Below are positions 36,989 to 45,458 of a DNA stretch of 64,000 nucleotides, in pieces. Made by a program: the position numbers and the translations under genes. Origin of the DNA: CAG-791 sp045130475. GTDB taxonomy: Bacteria > Bacillota > Clostridia > Lachnospirales > Lachnospiraceae. The first letter of the stretch is position 1. The number at the start of each line of letters is the position of its first letter. The stretch covers positions 27,253 through 91,252 of the forward strand of contig JBGUPU010000073.1 in assembly GCA_045130475.1 (NCBI GenBank), written 5' to 3'. Under the pieces are notes generated by a model. That model made no database searches. It had not been told where the DNA came from and saw only the letters and a list, made by a program, of their open reading frames with translations.

Positions 36989-38080
36989 TTATCCTGCCAG
37001 TTCATTCAAAAGACCCATGATCTTGGGAATCGCCTCCTGCTGGCCTGCGCCGGCCATGGCGGCAATGTATTTCTCACGTTCCCGATAGAGGTCCTGCACG
37101 GTAGAGACAAGCTTTTTGTCCAGGATGCCCTCCTCCTCACTCTCTACGAGGACTTTGGAAAAACCCTGTGCCTCGAAGGAGCGCGCGTTGAGAATCTGGT
37201 CGCCCCGGGTCCCGATGGAAAGGGGGATCAGGAGATTGGGCTTGCGCAGTGCCAGGATCTCAAAGATCGCATTGGCGCCGGCGCGGGAGATGATCAGGTC
37301 CGCGGCGGCAAAGAGATGAGTGAGGTCCTCTTTGACATACTCAAACTGCTTGTAGCCCTCGATTCCTTCCTTTGAGGCGTCATACTTTCCGGCGCCGCAC
37401 AGATGCACGATCCGGAAATCCCGCAGAAGCTCATCCAGATGGCTGCGGATGGCCTCGTTGACAGAGGCAGCGCCCTGGCTGCCGCCCATGACCATGATCA
37501 CGGGTTTGTCTGAACTGTCCGCAAATCCGCACAGGGAAAGACCCTTCTGGCGGTCTCCGGAGAAAAGTTCTGCGCGGATGGGCGTTCCGGTCAGGACAGC
37601 CTTGTCTTTGGGCATTTTGGCGACAGTCTCCGGGAAGTTGCAGCATACCTTGGAGGCTGCTCCGAAACACAGCTTGTTGGCAAGACCGGGGGTCATATCC
37701 GACTCGTGGATCACACAGGGGATCTTCAGGCTGGCCGCGGCGCGCACGACCGGCACGCTCACGAAGCCGCCCTTGGAGAATACGACATCCGGGCGGTATC
37801 CTTTGAGGAAAGACCTCGCCTTGGCGTAACCTTTCAGGACCCGGAAGGGGTCTGTAAAGTTCTTCCAGTCAAAATAACGGCGCAGTTTTCCCGTCGGGAC
37901 ACCGATGTAGGGAATATCGCAGTCGTTCATCAGTTCTTTTTCGATTCCGTCCTCTGATCCGACATAGGCGATCTCATAGCCTGCCTCGCGGAGCGCCGGC
38001 AGCAGGGCAATATTGGGCGTCACGTGGCCCGCAGTGCCCCCTCCTGTGAGGACTATTTTTTTCTTTCCGGATTTAGCCAT
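36989..38080 (-). CDS. murG: UDP-GlcNAc:undecaprenyl-PP-MurNAc-pentapeptide transferase MurG
   Basis: MurG attaches GlcNAc to lipid I to give lipid II at the inner face of the membrane. The 363-residue GT28 enzyme has the N-terminal GGGTAGHVTPN loop, the FSKGGFVSVPVV motif, and the C-terminal UDP-GlcNAc site (MGGSQGAASVN, ISRAGANAIFEIL). It stands outside the dcw cluster, as is common for a second copy or a relocated murG in Clostridia. A GAGGGAA site precedes the start. Confidence 0.92.
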   Translation of the reverse strand: MAKSGKKKIVLTGGGTAGHVTPNIALLPALREAGYEIAYVGSEDGIEKELMNDCDIPYIGVPTGKLRRYFDWKNFTDPFRVLKGYAKARSFLKGYRPDVVFSKGGFVSVPVVRAAASLKIPCVIHESDMTPGLANKLCFGAASKVCCNFPETVAKMPKDKAVLTGTPIRAELFSGDRQKGLSLCGFADSSDKPVIMVMGGSQGAASVNEAIRSHLDELLRDFRIVHLCGAGKYDASKEGIEGYKQFEYVKEDLTHLFAAADLIISRAGANAIFEILALRKPNLLIPLSIGTRGDQILNARSFEAQGFSKVLVESEEEGILDKKLVSTVQDLYREREKYIAAMAGAGQQEAIPKIMGLLNELAG

Positions 38081-38184
38081 AGTTTCCCTCTGATGAAATA
38101 ATCATATAACAACACGTCTTTAAAATCTGCCTGCTGCAAGTGCAGGAAGCGCAGGAAAGGCAGGGAATCCTGTATGCACAGGGA

Positions 38185-38223
38185 TTAGGAGGCAGCGAGA
38201 CATTCCTTCAATGCTTTTGCTGT
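38185..38223 (-). pseudogene. Duplicated 3' end of the TSCPD gene
   Basis: On the minus strand this segment encodes AKALKECLAAS followed by a stop, the same ending as the intact gene at 38245-38493, with silent differences. It looks like a partial tandem duplication, flanked by two CTGTATGCACAGGG words. It has no start and is not a gene. Confidence 0.6.
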
Positions 38224-38244
38224 ATGCACAGGGTTCAGGAAGGT

Positions 38245-38493
38245 TCAGGAAGCGGCGAGACATTCCTTGAGTGCCTTGGCCAGCTGGTCGGGGCAGGAGG
38301 TGCTCTTGAAACCGCATCTGATCCCCTCCAGGGACTCGATGACGTCCTCGGCTTTGCGGCCGACGACGAGCCTGCTGATCCCCTGAAGATTGCCGTTGCA
38401 TCCGCCGGTGAAGCGGACGGAACGAATGATGTGATCGGCGTCCATGTCCAGATCGATCTTGCTGGCACATGTGCCTTTTGTTCTGTAAACCAT
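38245..38493 (-). CDS. TSCPD-domain small protein (TIGR03905-type)
   Basis: This 82-residue protein carries the family words GTCASKIDLDMDAD, FTGGCNGNLQGISRLV and CGFKSTSCPDQLAKAL, including the TSCPD signature near the C-terminus. The domain also occurs at the end of vitamin B12-dependent ribonucleotide reductases, where its cysteines are thought to bind metal or act in redox. Stand-alone versions like this one have no established function. GAGAGGA precedes the ATG. It lies between murG and the flavodiiron gene, on the same strand. Confidence 0.88.
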   Translation of the reverse strand: MVYRTKGTCASKIDLDMDADHIIRSVRFTGGCNGNLQGISRLVVGRKAEDVIESLEGIRCGFKSTSCPDQLAKALKECLAAS

Positions 38494-38650
38494 AGTTGAT
38501 GTCCTCTCTGTACACCCTTGAAAAAGACTGGACGGGATGTATCTTTTGTTTTTTTTCTGGAAACAGAAGCCGGGGGCAGGCGCATTTGCCTGCTCCCGGC
38601 GCAGTCATTCCGGAGAAACCGGAAGAGACAGGTTTTTGTTTAATTCAAGC

Positions 38651-39811
38651 TCAGCTGCACAGCTCTTTCGCCATCTGTGCCAGTGCCGCACGGCTGTCGT
38701 CCTTCAGAGCGGACTTGATCGTGACGGAGGTCTCGAGGAACTTGATGTTCTTGCAGCCCTCAAGCAGAGACTGCATGGTCTTCTTGGCGACAGGCGCCCA
38801 TGTGCCGTTCTCGATCAGGCCTACGGTACGGTTCTGGTAGAAGCGCTCTGTCAGATGCTCGATGAAGGTGTGCATGAAGGGGAAGATGCTGTTGTTGTAG
38901 GTCGTGGTGGCCAGGACCAGACGGTCATAGCGGAAAGCATCTTCGACAGCCTCAGGCATATCATCGCGGGCCAGGTCTGTGACGACGACCTTCTCGCAGC
39001 CTTCCTTCTTCAGAAGCTCTGCCAGCTCCATGACAGCCTGTTTTGTGTGGCCGTAGACGGAAGTATAGGCGATCAGGACACCCTTCTCCTCGGGTGTATA
39101 AGCGGACCACTTGTCATACAGATCGATGTAGTAGCCGAGATTCTCGGACAGAACGGGACCGTGCAGAGGGCAGATGATCTGGATGTCGAGACCGGACGCC
39201 TTCTTGAGCAGGTTCTGGGTCTGCATACCGTACTTGCCGACGATACCGAAATAGTAGCGGCGTGCCTCGCATGCCCAGCCTTCCGGATCCTCAACATCAT
39301 TGGCGCCGAACTTGCCGAAGCCGTCAGCGGAGAAAAGGACCTTGTCCGTGCTGTCATAGGTGACCATGACTTCCGGCCAGTGGACCATGGGTGCGAAGAC
39401 GAAATTAAGGACATGAGAGCCCAGTTCCAGCTTGTCGCCGTTCTTGACGACCAGCTTCTTCATGGCGGGATCCAGATCGAAGAACTGGCCCATGAAGGTG
39501 AAGGTCTTGGCGTTGCCGACTACGGTGGTGTCGGGATAAACAGCCAGGAAATTCATGATATTTGCGGAATGATCAGGCTCCATGTGCTGCACGACCAGAT
39601 AATCCGGCTTTCTGTCGCCCAGGACTTCCTTCAGATTGCCGAGCCATTCATCGGTAAACTTCACGTCCACTGTGTCCATGACTGCAATCTTCTCGTCCAT
39701 GATGACGTAGGAGTTGTATGCCATGCCGAGCGGGACTACATACTGACCCTCGAACAGATCGATCTGGTGATCATTTACGCCGACATACTTGATAGAATCT
39801 GTGATCTTCAT
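38651..39811 (-). CDS. Flavodiiron protein (FprA family)
   Basis: This 386-residue A-type flavoprotein reduces oxygen (or nitric oxide) to protect anaerobes. The N-terminal metallo-beta-lactamase-like domain holds the diiron ligands H-x-E-x-D-H (QHMEPDHSANI). The C-terminal flavodoxin-like domain starts near YTSVYGHTKQAV and binds FMN. I place the start at ATG 39811, because GGAG lies eight bases before it; an in-frame ATG five codons upstream overlaps that site. Electron donors such as rubredoxin are not encoded nearby. Confidence 0.93.
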   Translation of the reverse strand: MKITDSIKYVGVNDHQIDLFEGQYVVPLGMAYNSYVIMDEKIAVMDTVDVKFTDEWLGNLKEVLGDRKPDYLVVQHMEPDHSANIMNFLAVYPDTTVVGNAKTFTFMGQFFDLDPAMKKLVVKNGDKLELGSHVLNFVFAPMVHWPEVMVTYDSTDKVLFSADGFGKFGANDVEDPEGWACEARRYYFGIVGKYGMQTQNLLKKASGLDIQIICPLHGPVLSENLGYYIDLYDKWSAYTPEEKGVLIAYTSVYGHTKQAVMELAELLKKEGCEKVVVTDLARDDMPEAVEDAFRYDRLVLATTTYNNSIFPFMHTFIEHLTERFYQNRTVGLIENGTWAPVAKKTMQSLLEGCKNIKFLETSVTIKSALKDDSRAALAQMAKELCS

Positions 39812-39888
39812 AAGAAAATTCTCCATTTCATTTTTTAGCGCACTGACAACCTGTATGCCTGCAAATAAGCATACCTTTACATCTCAAT

Positions 39889-39917
39889 ATAATACCGCAA
39901 AATCCGGCCGATTTAAA
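39889..39917 (-). promoter_or_regulatory. Promoter for the flavodiiron gene
   Basis: On the minus strand TTTAAA (39912-39917) and TATTAT (39889-39894) are 17 bases apart, about 80 bases before the start. The rest of the gap to pyk holds a TATAAT at 40050-40055 that may serve pyk, without a good -35. Confidence 0.45.
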
Positions 39918-40193
39918 GTCTATCTGAGTGCAAACTGCGCCCAATCTGCTCTTAATGGGCGACAGACTTTCCGTGCCCGACCGCTGGCTGACCGGCGTAT
40001 TGCCATAAACAGCCTCTTTTTTTACATACCTAAATGCTTAGATTTCGCTTATAATAAAAAGCAGAAAAAAAGCAGAAAAGAACATACAAAACAGAAAAGA
40101 TCATAAATAAAGCTTTTCGACCAATGCAGCAGACCGGTTCAGCAAGCAGTACCGCAGGGATAATAAAAAATGTGATGAACGGAGGAGAAGCAT

Positions 40194-41609
40194 ATGCGCA
40201 AGACAAAAATCATCTGCACGATCGGACCCGCCAGTGAAAGTGAAGAAATGCTGAGGAAGCTGATCGAAGCAGGTATGAATGTCGCCAGATTTAATTTTTC
40301 CCACGGCACCTATGAGGAGCACAGAACGAAATTCAAACGCCTCGTGCGTATCCGCAGAGAGATGGGCGTTCCCGTTGCCGCTCTGATGGACACCAAGGGA
40401 CCCGAGATCCGCCTCCGCGACTTTGAGGGCGGCAGAGTCATGCTGGAAAAAGGCAGTTCCTTCACACTGACGACTGAGGAGGTGATGGGTACCGCCGAGC
40501 GCGCTACCATCAGCTATAAGGATTTGCCCAAAGATGTCTCCCAGGGCAGCGTCATCCTGATCGACGACGGCCTGATCGAGCTGCATGTCGACAGTGTCAC
40601 AGACACCGAGATCCACTGCACCGTCGTCAACGGCGGCCCCGTCTCCAACCACAAGGGCGTCAATGTCCCCGATACCGACCTTTCCATGCCTTTTATCAGC
40701 GAACAGGACCGCGCAGACATCGAATTCGGATGCAAACTGGGTTATGAATATATCGCCGCCTCCTTTACCCGGACCGCCGACGATATCCGGCAGATCCGCG
40801 AGATCCTGGATGCCCACAAGAGCAGGATGAAGATCATCGCCAAGATCGAGAGCACCCAGGGCGTCAACAACATCGATGAGATCCTCGATGTCGCCGACGG
40901 CGTCATGGTGGCCCGCGGAGACCTGGGCGTCGAGGTCCCCATGGAGGAAGTGCCCGTCTACCAGAAGCACATCATCCACCTGGCCGAAATCCGCGGCAAG
41001 ATCGTCGTCACCGCCACCCAGATGCTGGATTCCATGATGCACAATCCCCGCCCGACCCGCGCCGAGGCGACCGACGTCGCCAATGCCATCTATGACGGTA
41101 CGACCGCCATCATGCTCTCGGGCGAGACCGCCAGCGGCGCCTACCCTGTGGAGGCTGTACAGACCATGTCCAGGATCGCGGAGGCCGCCGAGCGCGACAT
41201 CAATTACCGCAGCCGCTTCCAGAACCGCCCGGCAGAAGTCGAAGTCGACAGCACGACCGCCATTTCCCACTCGACCTGCATGGTCGCCCAGGACATCAAC
41301 GCCAAGGCCATCGTGACCGTCACCATGTCCGGCTTCACCGCCCGCCGCATTAGCAAATATAAACCCACATGCCCCATCGTCGCTTGTTCCGTCAGCGAAC
41401 CCGTCGCCTGCCAGATGAACCTCCTCTTCGGCGTCATTCCCATGACCATTCCCCAGGAGGACAACGAGGAGATGCTCTTTGAGGCAGCTGTCATGGCCGC
41501 AAAACAGGCCGGCATCGCTGTCAAGGGCGACAAAGTGGTCCTCACCGCCGGCGTTCCCCTTGGCGAGACCGGCAATACCAACATGATCCGCGTCTTCGAA
41601 GTGTTCTAA
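40194..41609 (+). CDS. pyk: Pyruvate kinase
   Basis: Pyruvate kinase makes pyruvate and ATP from PEP in glycolysis. The 471-residue enzyme has the N-terminal KIICTIGPAS, the active-site segment MDTKGPEIRL, the metal-binding GVMVARGDLGVEVPMEEVP and the TATQMLDSMMHNPRPTRAEATDVANAI signature. It lacks the extra PEP-utiliser domain found at the C-terminus of Bacillus pyruvate kinase. GGAGGAGAAGC precedes the ATG. Confidence 0.96.
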   Translation: MRKTKIICTIGPASESEEMLRKLIEAGMNVARFNFSHGTYEEHRTKFKRLVRIRREMGVPVAALMDTKGPEIRLRDFEGGRVMLEKGSSFTLTTEEVMGTAERATISYKDLPKDVSQGSVILIDDGLIELHVDSVTDTEIHCTVVNGGPVSNHKGVNVPDTDLSMPFISEQDRADIEFGCKLGYEYIAASFTRTADDIRQIREILDAHKSRMKIIAKIESTQGVNNIDEILDVADGVMVARGDLGVEVPMEEVPVYQKHIIHLAEIRGKIVVTATQMLDSMMHNPRPTRAEATDVANAIYDGTTAIMLSGETASGAYPVEAVQTMSRIAEAAERDINYRSRFQNRPAEVEVDSTTAISHSTCMVAQDINAKAIVTVTMSGFTARRISKYKPTCPIVACSVSEPVACQMNLLFGVIPMTIPQEDNEEMLFEAAVMAAKQAGIAVKGDKVVLTAGVPLGETGNTNMIRVFEVF

Positions 41610-41622
41610 ACTACGATTTGAG

Positions 41623-41667
41623 GACGGTTCCGGCTGCTCACCTTATGACTGGCCGGAACCGTCTTTT
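41623..41667 (+). terminator. Terminator after pyk
   Basis: GACGGTTCCGGC and GCCGGAACCGTC form a perfect 12-bp stem followed by TTTT. Confidence 0.88.
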
Positions 41668-41790
41668 GCATCTGGATGCAGCCGTCCTTTCGCAATTTGC
41701 CGCAGCCGTCCTTTTGCAATTTGCCGCAGCCGTCCTTTCGCAGCCGGCCGGAACCGTCTTTTCGTATCTCGCCGCAAGCTCTTTCCTGTA
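41650..41790. repeat. Degenerate 24-bp tandem repeat between pyk and holB
   Basis: The core unit GCCGCAGCCGTCCTTTNGCAATTT recurs with a 24-base period at about 41675, 41699 and 41723. More diverged copies (GGCCGGAACCGTCTTTTNG) flank it, the first being the right arm of the pyk terminator. It looks like a local amplification of the terminator half-site. Short open frames on both strands exist only because 24 is a multiple of three. Confidence 0.65.
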
Positions 41791-41793
41791 TCC

Positions 41794-41823
41794 TTGTAAA
41801 CATCCCCCCGGATGCGCTATACT
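41794..41823 (+). promoter_or_regulatory. Promoter directly at the holB start codon
   Basis: TTGTAA at 41794-41799 and TATACT at 41818-41823 are 18 bases apart. The holB ATG begins seven bases after the -10 box, where transcription would start. Confidence 0.45.
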
Positions 41824-41829
41824 GTATCC

Positions 41830-42873
41830 ATGAATGCGTTTTCGGAGATCATAGGGCAGGAGATCGTCGTTTCCCACCTGCAGAACGCGCTGCGCACCGG
41901 CGGCGTGTCACACGCATATATTCTCAACGGAGCAAAGGGCTCCGGGCGGCACATGATCGCCCGGAGCTTTTCGGCTGCTCTCCTGTGCGAAAACCCGCGG
42001 CAGGAGGGAGACAGGATCGAAGCCTGCGGTGAGTGCCTCTCCTGCATCCAGGCTGAGGCCGGCAGCAACCCCGACCTGATCACCCTGGAGCGCGAGAAGG
42101 AGAACAGCATCGGCGTCGGCGACATCCGCAAAATGAGGGCGGACGTCAGGGTCAAGCCTTACAGCGCCTCCCACAAGATCTACATCATTCCCGACGCGGA
42201 AAAAATGACCCCCGCCGCGCAGAACGCCCTCCTCAAGACCCTGGAGGAGCCCCCGTCCTACGCAGTCCTCCTACTTCTGGCGGACGGAACCGGGGCTTTT
42301 CTGCCGACTATCATGAGCCGCTGCGTCACCCTGCCCCTGCGCCCCGTCGCCGAAAAGGCCGTCGAAGACTGCCTGCGGGAGCGCTTTGGAGCCGAAGAGG
42401 ACCGCGCCCGGCTCTGCGCCCGTTTTTCCGGCGGGAGCATAGGCCGCGCCGCCCTCCTTCTGGAGAACAAAAATTTTGCTTCCCTGCGGGAAAAGACCAT
42501 CCTGCTCCTGCAGAAGATCGAAAAAACCGACGCCGCCGAGCTGGCAGCCTTTGCCAAAGAGACTGCCTCGGAGAACGAGACCCAGGACCTCATCGACCTG
42601 ATCCTGACCTGGAATCGGGACCTTCTCGTCTGCCGGAGCACACACAGCACAGAAAACTTGATTTTTACTGATGAAGTACAGTATATTATAGAAGCTGCGC
42701 ATATCACGTCCTGGCGGGGCCTGCAGGCAGCGGCCGAGGCCGTCTTCCGCGCGCGCAGACGCCTGTTCTCCAACGTGAATGCGGAACTCACCCTGCAGAT
42801 GATGCTGCTGGAGATCCGTTCCGCCTACGGCATCAAGGACACACAGGATACCCGAAAGGGGCAGAATAAATAA
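41830..42873 (+). CDS. holB: DNA polymerase III subunit delta-prime
   Basis: This clamp-loader subunit of 347 residues has an AAA+ fold resembling DnaX. It has IIGQEIVVSHLQNAL, a Walker A-like GAKGSGRHMIA, the zinc-type cysteine cluster CGECLSCIQ and the SRC-type sensor motif (PTIMSRC). The later domain 3 is short and divergent. The start at 41830 has no ribosome binding site and lies at the predicted transcription start, so it may be read from a leaderless mRNA; an in-frame ATG at 41812 has no better signal. ricT follows, the usual holB neighbour in Firmicutes. Confidence 0.9.
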   Translation: MNAFSEIIGQEIVVSHLQNALRTGGVSHAYILNGAKGSGRHMIARSFSAALLCENPRQEGDRIEACGECLSCIQAEAGSNPDLITLEREKENSIGVGDIRKMRADVRVKPYSASHKIYIIPDAEKMTPAAQNALLKTLEEPPSYAVLLLLADGTGAFLPTIMSRCVTLPLRPVAEKAVEDCLRERFGAEEDRARLCARFSGGSIGRAALLLENKNFASLREKTILLLQKIEKTDAAELAAFAKETASENETQDLIDLILTWNRDLLVCRSTHSTENLIFTDEVQYIIEAAHITSWRGLQAAAEAVFRARRRLFSNVNAELTLQMMLLEIRSAYGIKDTQDTRKGQNK

Positions 42874-43039
42874 AGTACGAAATACATTAAGTATTAGATA
42901 CATAAAAAAAGAAATATATAAAATTAAGTAATATATACAGAATACGAAATGACATTACCGGACAGCGGCGCCCACGGGGAAGACCGGGCAGGCCGCCTAC
43001 AGTAGAGATTGAGAAGCAAGGTATTTTCAGAGGTGTTAT

Positions 43040-44281
43040 ATGGAAAAAACCGAAAACGGAATGATCAGAGTGGTCGGAGTCCGCTTCAGGACCGCCGGCA
43101 GAATCTATTACTTTGATCCCGGCGAATTCGAACTTACACGTGGCAGCCACGTGATCGTCGAGACCGCCAGAGGCATGGAATACGGCTTTGTCGTCGGCCC
43201 GCCCATGGATGTCGAGGAAAAAGATGTCACCCCGCCCCTCAAGCCCGTCATCCGCATCAGCACGGAAGAGGACGATATCCGCGAGAAGAAAAACCGCGAG
43301 CGGGAGAGAGAGGCATTCTGGATCTGCCGCGAACGCATCCAGAAGCGCGGCCTTGAAATGAAGCTGATCGACGCGGAATATACCTTCGACAACAGCAAGG
43401 TCCTCTTTTACTTCACCGCCGACGGACGCGTCGATTTCCGCGAACTGGTAAAGGACCTCGCCGGCGTCTTCAGGACCCGTATTGAGCTGCGCCAGGTCGG
43501 TGTCCGCGACGAGACCAAGATCCTGGGCGGCTACGGCAGCTGCGGACGGCCCCTCTGCTGCCACACCTGGCTCTCGGATTTCGTTCCCGTCTCCATCAAG
43601 ATGGCCAAAGAGCAGAACCTGTCCCTCAACCCCGGCAAGATCTCCGGTGTCTGCGGCAGGCTCATGTGCTGCCTTAAGAACGAGGCAGAGACCTACGAAG
43701 AACTCAATAAGACCCTTCCCCATCCCGGCGACGAGGTGGAGGCGGCCGACGGCATGAACGGCCTTGTCGAGAGCGTCAACATCCTGCGCCAGACCGCCCG
43801 CATCATCGTCGAAGTGGACGATGAGAAGGAGCTTCACGAATACAATGTCAGCGACCTCAACATCCTGCGCCGCCGCAAGAGAGGCACCAGCAGGCCCACC
43901 ATGCAGAAAAACAACCCTCCCCAGAAGAGCGCTCCCGCAAAGGAAACAAAAGAAACAAAGGACACCAGGGAAGGGAGAGATCCCCGCGAAGGCAGGGAAG
44001 GCCGTGACAGCCGCGAAGGCAAAGGAAACCGCGAAGCAAAGGGCAATCGCGAGAGCAGAGGCGACCGCGAGCACCGCGACAGCCGCGAAGGCAGAGGAAA
44101 CCGCGAAGCCCGTGAAAGCCGTGACAACCGCGACTTCCGCGATTACCGCGAAGGAAACGAGACGGACGAGCCCCGCGAGTTTAACGAAAACGGCGAAAAA
44201 AATGTTGAAAACAACGGCAGAGAACGAAGCAGAAGAGACCGCGGCAGGAACCGCAGAGACCGCCGTCCCGACCGCCGCTAG
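43040..44281 (+). CDS. ricT: PSP1-domain protein RicT (YaaT-like) with Arg/Glu/Gly-rich tail
   Basis: RicT is part of the RicA-RicF-RicT iron-sulphur complex that helps RNase Y mature mRNAs in Bacillus. The first 270 or so residues hold the PSP1 domain, with the cysteine pattern GSCGRPLCCHTW and GVCGRLMCCLKNE for the cluster. Unlike Bacillus YaaT, a tail of about 120 residues follows, made of repeated RE, RD, GN and SREG units (about 295-413). It resembles RNA-binding low-complexity tails. GAGGTGT precedes the ATG. RicA and RicF are not in the window. Confidence 0.9.
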   Translation: MEKTENGMIRVVGVRFRTAGRIYYFDPGEFELTRGSHVIVETARGMEYGFVVGPPMDVEEKDVTPPLKPVIRISTEEDDIREKKNREREREAFWICRERIQKRGLEMKLIDAEYTFDNSKVLFYFTADGRVDFRELVKDLAGVFRTRIELRQVGVRDETKILGGYGSCGRPLCCHTWLSDFVPVSIKMAKEQNLSLNPGKISGVCGRLMCCLKNEAETYEELNKTLPHPGDEVEAADGMNGLVESVNILRQTARIIVEVDDEKELHEYNVSDLNILRRRKRGTSRPTMQKNNPPQKSAPAKETKETKDTREGRDPREGREGRDSREGKGNREAKGNRESRGDREHRDSREGRGNREARESRDNRDFRDYREGNETDEPREFNENGEKNVENNGRERSRRDRGRNRRDRRPDRR

Positions 44282-44349
44282 GACCGCCGCCAGAACAGGG
44301 ATGAACAGGCCGGAAGGCCCGATCCCGACCAGAAAGAGACTTCTCAGGA

Positions 44350-45297
44350 ATGAATGTGAACCAATTTGTCCGACCGGGCGAGCGGATCGATGACCTGCAG
44401 CGAGGCGGCAGCGCCCCGCGAAAGGCCGAAGGCGGCCCGCTTTCACCCGGCAGCAGCCCGGAAACGGCCGCCGGTCCGCAGCAGTGCGGACTGCGGATCA
44501 TCCAGGACCCCGCCCGCTTCTGCTTCGGAATGGACGCAGTCCTTCTCTCCGCCTATGTGCAGATGAAAAAGGCCCGCCGGGGACTGGACCTCGGCACCGG
44601 AAACGGCATCATTCCCATCCTTCTGTCCGACAGGACAGACTGCGCCGCCCTGACGGGCCTGGAAATCCAGCCCGAAAGCGCGGACCTGGCGCGCAGGAGT
44701 GTTGCCCTCAACGGCCTTCAGGACCGGATTTCCATCGTAGAGGGAGATATTAAAGAAGCAGACCGCATTTTTGCAGCTGCTTCTTTTGATTTCATTACCT
44801 GCAATCCCCCCTACCGCACCGTCGGCAGCGGAAGAGTCAGCGGAACTCCTGCCGGCTCCCCCTCCGGCACTGCCGGCAGGATGACAGAAGCAGCCGGAAA
44901 AGGCGCCTCTGAAGAGGAAGCGCAGGGAGCGCAGGCCGAGGATTCCTCCGCCGACCCCTTACAGGGCCTTGATCCCCGCGCCATCGCGCGCCACGAGCTC
45001 CTCTGCACCTTCGATGACGTTGTGCGCGCCGCCGCCAGGCTCCTGCGCCCCGGCGGACACTTTTACCTGGTCCACAGGCCACTGCGCCTGCCCGAACTGA
45101 TCACCAAGCTCTGCCGGAGCGGCCTCGAGCCCAAACGCATGCGCCTCGTCTACCCCCATATAGACCAGGCTCCCAACATGGTGCTCCTCGACTGCGTACG
45201 GGGCGGCGCCCCCGAACTCCGCGTCGAACCGCCCCTGATCGTCTACGAGAAGGACGGCTCCTACACACCGGAGCTTCTGCATATTTATTACGAATGA
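44350..45297 (+). CDS. tRNA1(Val) (adenine37-N6)-methyltransferase-like protein
   Basis: This 315-residue SAM-dependent methyltransferase has the SAM-binding loop LDLGTGNGIIPILL near 78-91 and the catalytic NPPY motif of N6-adenine methylases (FITCNPPYRTVGSG). It follows ricT and precedes rsmI, as in many Firmicutes (YabB-YabA-RsmI region). A Gly/Ala/Glu-rich insertion of about 50 residues just after NPPY is not typical of the family. The N-terminal 40 residues are also extended and the start is not certain. Confidence 0.85.
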   Translation: MNVNQFVRPGERIDDLQRGGSAPRKAEGGPLSPGSSPETAAGPQQCGLRIIQDPARFCFGMDAVLLSAYVQMKKARRGLDLGTGNGIIPILLSDRTDCAALTGLEIQPESADLARRSVALNGLQDRISIVEGDIKEADRIFAAASFDFITCNPPYRTVGSGRVSGTPAGSPSGTAGRMTEAAGKGASEEEAQGAQAEDSSADPLQGLDPRAIARHELLCTFDDVVRAAARLLRPGGHFYLVHRPLRLPELITKLCRSGLEPKRMRLVYPHIDQAPNMVLLDCVRGGAPELRVEPPLIVYEKDGSYTPELLHIYYE

Positions 45298-45368
45298 ACG
45301 AGTCGCTTCGCGATGAATGAGTCATTTCGCGATAAACGAGTTTTTTGCGATGAAAGAGTCATTTTGCG
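45296..45368. repeat. Four degenerate 19-bp repeats after the methyltransferase gene
   Basis: Units of the form GAANGAGTCNTTTCGCGAT occur four times (from 45296, 45315, 45334 and 45352), starting just after the stop codon. No gene or known RNA is seen. Confidence 0.6.
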
Positions 45369-45458
45369 TCTTCAGAAGAGTTCCCAAGGGAAGCATTTTC
45401 GGAAGACAGGGGCGGTAAAACCGACCCGTCTGACTCAGCTCTCAGGAGAACACGGATT

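Noticed and set aside
41606..41803. Small minus-strand open frame with GCGKLRKDGC repeats
   Set aside because: It exists only because the 24-bp DNA repeat keeps frame; no ribosome binding site, and it covers the pyk terminator.
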